Shown here piece after piece: positions 36,687 through 40,334 of a stretch of DNA of 40,334 bases; the first letter of the stretch is position 1; every line of letters starts with the position of its first letter. Source of the DNA: Desulfovibrionaceae bacterium CG1_02_65_16 (GTDB lineage Bacteria > Desulfobacterota > Desulfovibrionia > Desulfovibrionales > Desulfovibrionaceae); NCBI GenBank assembly GCA_001871085.1, contig MNUQ01000114.1, positions 11,092-51,425 of the forward strand, given 5' to 3'. Position numbers and translations under genes: made by a program. Under the pieces are notes generated by a model. It did no database searches and was not told where the DNA came from. It saw only the letters and a program-made list of their open reading frames with translations.

Positions 36687-37606
36687 CTGCGGACCTGGGT
36701 ACGCCCGTGGACAGCTTTCCCCCTACCGCCTCCTCCGGTTGGACCCTGCCTGACTGGCTCTCTCCGCATTTGCTGCCCGATGCGCGCTTCGCCAGGGCCT
36801 ATGCGGGGTTCGCCGACGACCGGCGCGCGCTCATCAAGGGGCTCATCGCCCGGCATTACGCGTTGGCCCAGCCGCAGTCGGTCCGCATGCGCACGTTGGA
36901 GGAGCGGCACGAGCTCTTTATCCACCGCTCCACGGCGCAGCCAGTGTCCTTTGTTCTGCTTCTGGTCGACCACGACTTTGACGCTCCGGCGCTTCTTTTG
37001 GCCGCGCTTATGCCCGCCTTGTGCGCCCGTTCGGAGCAGGTGCTGGTGTGCCGCCTGGGCAAAAAGGCCGATGTGCCGGATGTGCTGCTCGTGTCCTGCG
37101 AGCTGGCAGGGCAGGAGCGCGTGGCCGCCCTTGGCCCCATGCTTCTGCAGCGACTGCTGGCCGAGGCTGCCGCCAGCGGCGCGCCAGGGGTAGCGATGTA
37201 CCCGCAATCCGGCATGTTTTCCAAGCTCTTCTCCCAGCCGGCCCTGCGGGATGTTCTCGACGCCTCGGCCCTGCGCCTTGTGGGATTGCGCCCGCCGCGC
37301 GTTTGCGGGCTTTGGCGCGACGAGCCCGGCCAGTTTCCGCCTCTGGATGTTTCGCTGCTGTATGGACCGCTCGGCTTCGTCATTGGCGGCGCCGCACCCG
37401 TGGCCGGCTCACCCGCGCCGGCGCAGGATGAATGGTTCGCCTTTCGCGCCATGCGCCGCGAGTTGGCTCTTGTGCCCGCCGCTCGTGCTGCGGAGACCGG
37501 GGCGCAGGTGAGCGTGGCCGAGAACTGCCTGGGCCAATGGTGCTGGCCGCAGATCACCCCGGAGCTGTTCCTCAGCCAGCGGCAGCGGTTCACCGCCGCC
37601 ACCTGA
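36677..37606 (+). CDS. Hypothetical protein overlapping bamD
   Basis: This 309-residue soluble protein is read from a GTG at 36677 inside the bamD 3' end. It is rich in Ala, Leu and Pro, with a block Leu-Leu-Val-Asp-His-Asp-Phe-Asp-Ala-Pro-Ala-Leu-Leu-Leu-Ala-Ala-Leu near 95-111 and Ala-Met-Tyr-Pro-Gln-Ser-Gly-Met-Phe near 174. There is no signal peptide. The overlap points to co-translation with bamD. I recognise no family; a start further downstream is possible. Confidence 0.65.
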   Translation: MAVAADLGTPVDSFPPTASSGWTLPDWLSPHLLPDARFARAYAGFADDRRALIKGLIARHYALAQPQSVRMRTLEERHELFIHRSTAQPVSFVLLLVDHDFDAPALLLAALMPALCARSEQVLVCRLGKKADVPDVLLVSCELAGQERVAALGPMLLQRLLAEAAASGAPGVAMYPQSGMFSKLFSQPALRDVLDASALRLVGLRPPRVCGLWRDEPGQFPPLDVSLLYGPLGFVIGGAAPVAGSPAPAQDEWFAFRAMRRELALVPAARAAETGAQVSVAENCLGQWCWPQITPELFLSQRQRFTAAT

Positions 37607-37708
37607 TGCCGGACCAGGCGCGCGCTCCGGTCCGCGCCTGAGACATACGCGCGCACTGCGCAGGCTCGCCGGCACGTAACGCCCCTTCAACGCGCGAGGC
37701 AGCAGCTC

Positions 37709-39757
37709 ATGAGCAAAAAGCCCATTTCCGCCAAGTATCTGCAAACCATCCGTAATATAGGCATCATCGCGCACATCGATGCCGGCAAGACCACGCTGTC
37801 CGAGCGCATTCTGTTTTACGCCGGCCGCATCCACCGGCTGGGCGAGGTTCACGAGGGCACCGCCACCATGGACTTCATGCCCGAGGAGCAGGAGCGCGGC
37901 ATCACCATCGCCTCGGCTGTCACCAGCTGCCAGTGGAATGGGCACACGGTGAACCTCATCGACACGCCCGGCCACGTGGACTTCACCGTGGAGGTGGAGC
38001 GCAGCCTGCGCGTGCTTGACGGGGCCGTTGGCGTGTTCTGCGCCGTCAGCGGCGTTGAGCCCCAGTCCGAGACCGTGTGGCGGCAGAGCGAGAGCTACCA
38101 CGTCCCCAAGCTGGCCTTTGTGAATAAGATTGACCGGTTGGGCGCGGATTTTAACGCCGTGCTCGCATCCATGCGCGAGAAGCTGAACGCCGTGCCACTG
38201 GCCGTGCAGGCTCCGGATGGCGAGGGCGCGGATTTTGCCGGCGTGTTCGATCTGGTGCGCATGGAGCGCCTGGTGTTCGACGTTGAAAGCCGGGGCGCGG
38301 AATATGAACGCCAGCCGCTCACCGATGCGCAGCGCGGGCGCGCGGCCCCTTTGCGCGAGGCCATGCTGGAGACCCTGGCCGACGCTGACGATGCGATCAT
38401 GGACGCCTACCTTGGCGGAGAGGATATCGCCCCTGCGGCCATTGACGCGGCCATCCGCCGCGCCACCATCGGGCTCAAGCTGGTGCCGGTGTTTGTGGGC
38501 TCGGCCCTCAAAAACGCGGGCGTCCAGCCGCTTATGGACGCCGTGTGCGCCTATTTGCCCGGCCCGCTGGACGTGCCCCGGCAAACCGGCATGGACCCGG
38601 CGACGCACCTGCCCAAGAGCTTCGATCCCGATCCCGAGGCGCCGCTGGCCGCGCTCGTGTTCAAGGTCGTCATGGAGTCCGGCCGCAAGCAGTCCTTCAT
38701 GCGCGTCTATTCCGGCCACATCGCCGAGGGTGAGACGGTGTTCAACGTCACCCATGGTGATGAGGAGCGCGTGGCCCGGCTGTTCCGCCTGCACGCCGAC
38801 CGGCGTGAGAAGATTGAGGTTGCGCGCGCGGGTGAGATTGTGGCCGCAGCCGGCCTGCGCTTCGGCCGCACGGGCGATACGTTGTGCCATCGTGACGATC
38901 CCATTTTGCTGGAGCAGATAGCCGCGTACAAGCCGGTCATCTCGCTGGCCATTGAGCCCAGGAACGCGGAGGAGGCGAACAAGCTCGATGAGGTGTTGCA
39001 GCGATATCTGTTGGAGGACCCCACCCTGACCGTTGCGCGCGACGAGGACACCGGGCAGGTCATTCTCTCCGGCATGGGCGAGCTGCACCTGGAGGTTTTG
39101 CTGGAGCGCATGACGCGCGAGCATGGGCTTTCGCCGCGCACCGGCAAGCCGCAGGTGGTGTATCAAGAGACCGTGCGCGCCCAGGCCGAGGCGCAGGAGG
39201 AGTTCCAGCGCGAGCTGGCCGAGGTGCCGCACTACGGCGCGGTGCGTCTGGCCGTGGAGCCGCTGTCGCGCGGGTCTGGCCGTGTGGTGCAGTTTGAGTT
39301 GGACCGCGCGCTCTATCCCGCCGCCTGGACCGAGTCGGTGGAGGAGGGCGTGAGCGACGGGCTGAACTGCGGCGTCGTGGGCGGCTATCCCGTGCAGGAC
39401 GTGCGCGTGCGCATTCTCGACATGCCCCGGCGCGAGGGCGAATCCAGCGCTGCGGGCTATCGCATGGCCGCCGCCATGACCCTTAAAAAAGCCTTGGCCG
39501 CCGCCTCGCCCATGCTGCTGGAGCCCATCATGTGGGTTGAGGTGAGCGCGCCGGACGCCTTTGTTGGCGAGGTGGTTGGCCTGCTTGGCTCCAAGGGCGC
39601 AAAAATAGAGAACATCCACGACCGTGGCGGCGCAAAGCTGGTGCAGGCTTTCGCCTCCCTTGGGCAGATGTTTGGTTTCTCCACGCTGTTGCGCTCCGCA
39701 ACCCAGGGCCGCGCATCATTTGTCATGAAATTCGCTAAGTTCGATGTCCTTGACTAG
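37709..39757 (+). CDS. fusA: Translation elongation factor G (stand-alone copy)
   Basis: This 682-residue GTPase drives ribosomal translocation. G1 is Ala-His-Ile-Asp-Ala-Gly-Lys-Thr-Thr near 19-27, the switch region has Glu-Gln-Glu-Arg-Gly-Ile-Thr-Ile, G3 is Asp-Thr-Pro-Gly-His, and G4 is Asn-Lys-Ile-Asp near 141. Domains II to V follow in order and the end is complete. The gene stands alone, away from rpsL, rpsG and tuf, which is the usual place of the main copy. It could be the main EF-G or a paralogue (some deltaproteobacteria carry two with split duties). GAGG precedes the ATG. The gap before it (37607-37708) shows nothing. Confidence 0.9.
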   Translation: MSKKPISAKYLQTIRNIGIIAHIDAGKTTLSERILFYAGRIHRLGEVHEGTATMDFMPEEQERGITIASAVTSCQWNGHTVNLIDTPGHVDFTVEVERSLRVLDGAVGVFCAVSGVEPQSETVWRQSESYHVPKLAFVNKIDRLGADFNAVLASMREKLNAVPLAVQAPDGEGADFAGVFDLVRMERLVFDVESRGAEYERQPLTDAQRGRAAPLREAMLETLADADDAIMDAYLGGEDIAPAAIDAAIRRATIGLKLVPVFVGSALKNAGVQPLMDAVCAYLPGPLDVPRQTGMDPATHLPKSFDPDPEAPLAALVFKVVMESGRKQSFMRVYSGHIAEGETVFNVTHGDEERVARLFRLHADRREKIEVARAGEIVAAAGLRFGRTGDTLCHRDDPILLEQIAAYKPVISLAIEPRNAEEANKLDEVLQRYLLEDPTLTVARDEDTGQVILSGMGELHLEVLLERMTREHGLSPRTGKPQVVYQETVRAQAEAQEEFQRELAEVPHYGAVRLAVEPLSRGSGRVVQFELDRALYPAAWTESVEEGVSDGLNCGVVGGYPVQDVRVRILDMPRREGESSAAGYRMAAAMTLKKALAAASPMLLEPIMWVEVSAPDAFVGEVVGLLGSKGAKIENIHDRGGAKLVQAFASLGQMFGFSTLLRSATQGRASFVMKFAKFDVLD

Positions 39758-39942
39758 GCACGCCATAGCGGCGATAGCAGAGAGGATGCCTTGGATGACG
39801 TGCCGAGATTGCATTTTCTTTTGCCAGGGGCTAAGGTCAATATTGTTGGATAAATGGCCCGCAAAGCAAACAGCCGCGGGTGACGTTTGATTCATGACCA
39901 GCAAGCCGCGGCGGCGCAGGCCGTCGGTTGGAGCCCAATGTG

Positions 39943-40334
39943 ATGTCCGACGATGAAAGCCGCGCCATATTTCGGGAAGAGGCTTTGGACCTCCTCGCGG
40001 AGTTGGACACGACTTTGCTCGAGCTGGAGAACCGCCCCCACGATCTGGATTTGGTGAATCAAGTCTTCCGCGCCCTGCACACCATAAAGGGCTCTGGCGC
40101 CATGTTCGGCTTCGACGACATCGCCAACTTCACGCATTCCCTTGAAAACGTTTTCGACAAGGTCCGCAACGGCGGGCTGGAGGTGAGCCGCGAGCTCATC
40201 AGCACCTCGTTCGCCGCGCGCGACCACATCCTGGGGCTGCTTAACGGCCCGGACGAGGAAGGCAACGGCAGCCCCGAGCGGGGCGAGGAGATCCAGGCCG
40301 CCGTACGCGATCTGATCGGCGGGGTGGCTTCCGC
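39943..40334 (+). CDS. cheA: CheA-type histidine kinase, N-terminal part (cut by window end)
   Basis: About 130 codons are open to the window end, without a stop. The visible part is an HPt domain: Phe-Arg-Ala-Leu-His46-Thr-Ile-Lys-Gly-Ser-Gly-Ala-Met-Phe-Gly-Phe carries the phosphorylated His, followed by Phe-Thr-His-Ser-Leu-Glu-Asn-Val-Phe-Asp-Lys-Val-Arg. These match CheA P1 domains. An ATG at 39943 and a GTG one codon earlier both have GGAG at a suitable distance. The downstream P2-P5 domains are not seen, so it could also be another HPt-first kinase. The gap after fusA (39758-39942) holds no clear element. Confidence 0.85.
   Translation, partial: MSDDESRAIFREEALDLLAELDTTLLELENRPHDLDLVNQVFRALHTIKGSGAMFGFDDIANFTHSLENVFDKVRNGGLEVSRELISTSFAARDHILGLLNGPDEEGNGSPERGEEIQAAVRDLIGGVAS

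Noticed and set aside
37409-39619. 736-codon open frame opposite fusA
   Set aside because: It is the antisense shadow of EF-G with His/Arg/Gly-rich composition and no start signal.

Overview
The window is a dense, GC-rich chromosomal segment of about 45 protein-coding genes and one tRNA gene, open at both ends. Gene content points to a sulfate-reducing deltaproteobacterium of the Desulfovibrionaceae type. The signs are a Ros/MucR-type zinc-finger regulator beside ilvC, a type III glutamine synthetase, a hemerythrin-containing chimera, tig-clpP-clpX-lon in one run, and several small hypothetical proteins of the kind that recur in that group. The assignment rests on recognising this pattern, not on a database search. 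No insertion sequence, phage gene, CRISPR array or rRNA gene was seen, and base composition looks even throughout. It reads as core chromosome.

Layout. 1-4.9 kb: an unrecognised protein cut by the window edge, a CDP-alcohol phosphatidyltransferase, a lone tatA facing the other way, a cysteine-rich small protein, a hypothetical protein, a HAD phosphatase, then a yggT-divIVA-yggU-DUF465 run. 5.1-8.4 kb: ilvB-ilvN-ilvC for branched-chain amino acids, closed by a clear terminator. 8.6-9.7 kb: MucR-like regulator and a secreted VanX-type dipeptidase. 9.8-15 kb (minus strand): type III glutamine synthetase with a structured upstream region, and an 872-residue metallo-beta-lactamase / double cyclic-nucleotide-binding / hemerythrin chimera. 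15.2-19.3 kb: an HD-GYP response regulator, two hypothetical proteins and a ThiD-ThiN fusion.

19.4-25.6 kb: tRNA-Leu(UAG), trigger factor, clpP, clpX and lon, a protein-folding and proteolysis block. 25.7-27.6 kb (minus): an M23 peptidase and a double-CBS protein. 27.8-37.6 kb: pcm, an Mrp ATPase, a second pgsA-type gene, a 91-residue protein, ftsB, a TPR protein, a lipoprotein, fbp, tsaD, trxA-trxB, bamD and an unknown protein, mostly in tight or overlapping pairs. 37.7 kb to the end: an EF-G gene and the 5' end of a cheA-type histidine kinase.

How the parts relate. Most genes are housekeeping: phospholipid and envelope assembly, amino-acid synthesis, nitrogen assimilation, protein quality control, redox balance and division. 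The least ordinary item is the MBL-cNMP-cNMP-hemerythrin chimera. It lies divergent from an HD-GYP phosphodiesterase-like response regulator, which hints at a link between a hemerythrin diiron (oxygen-type) sensor and nucleotide second messengers. That link is inference only.
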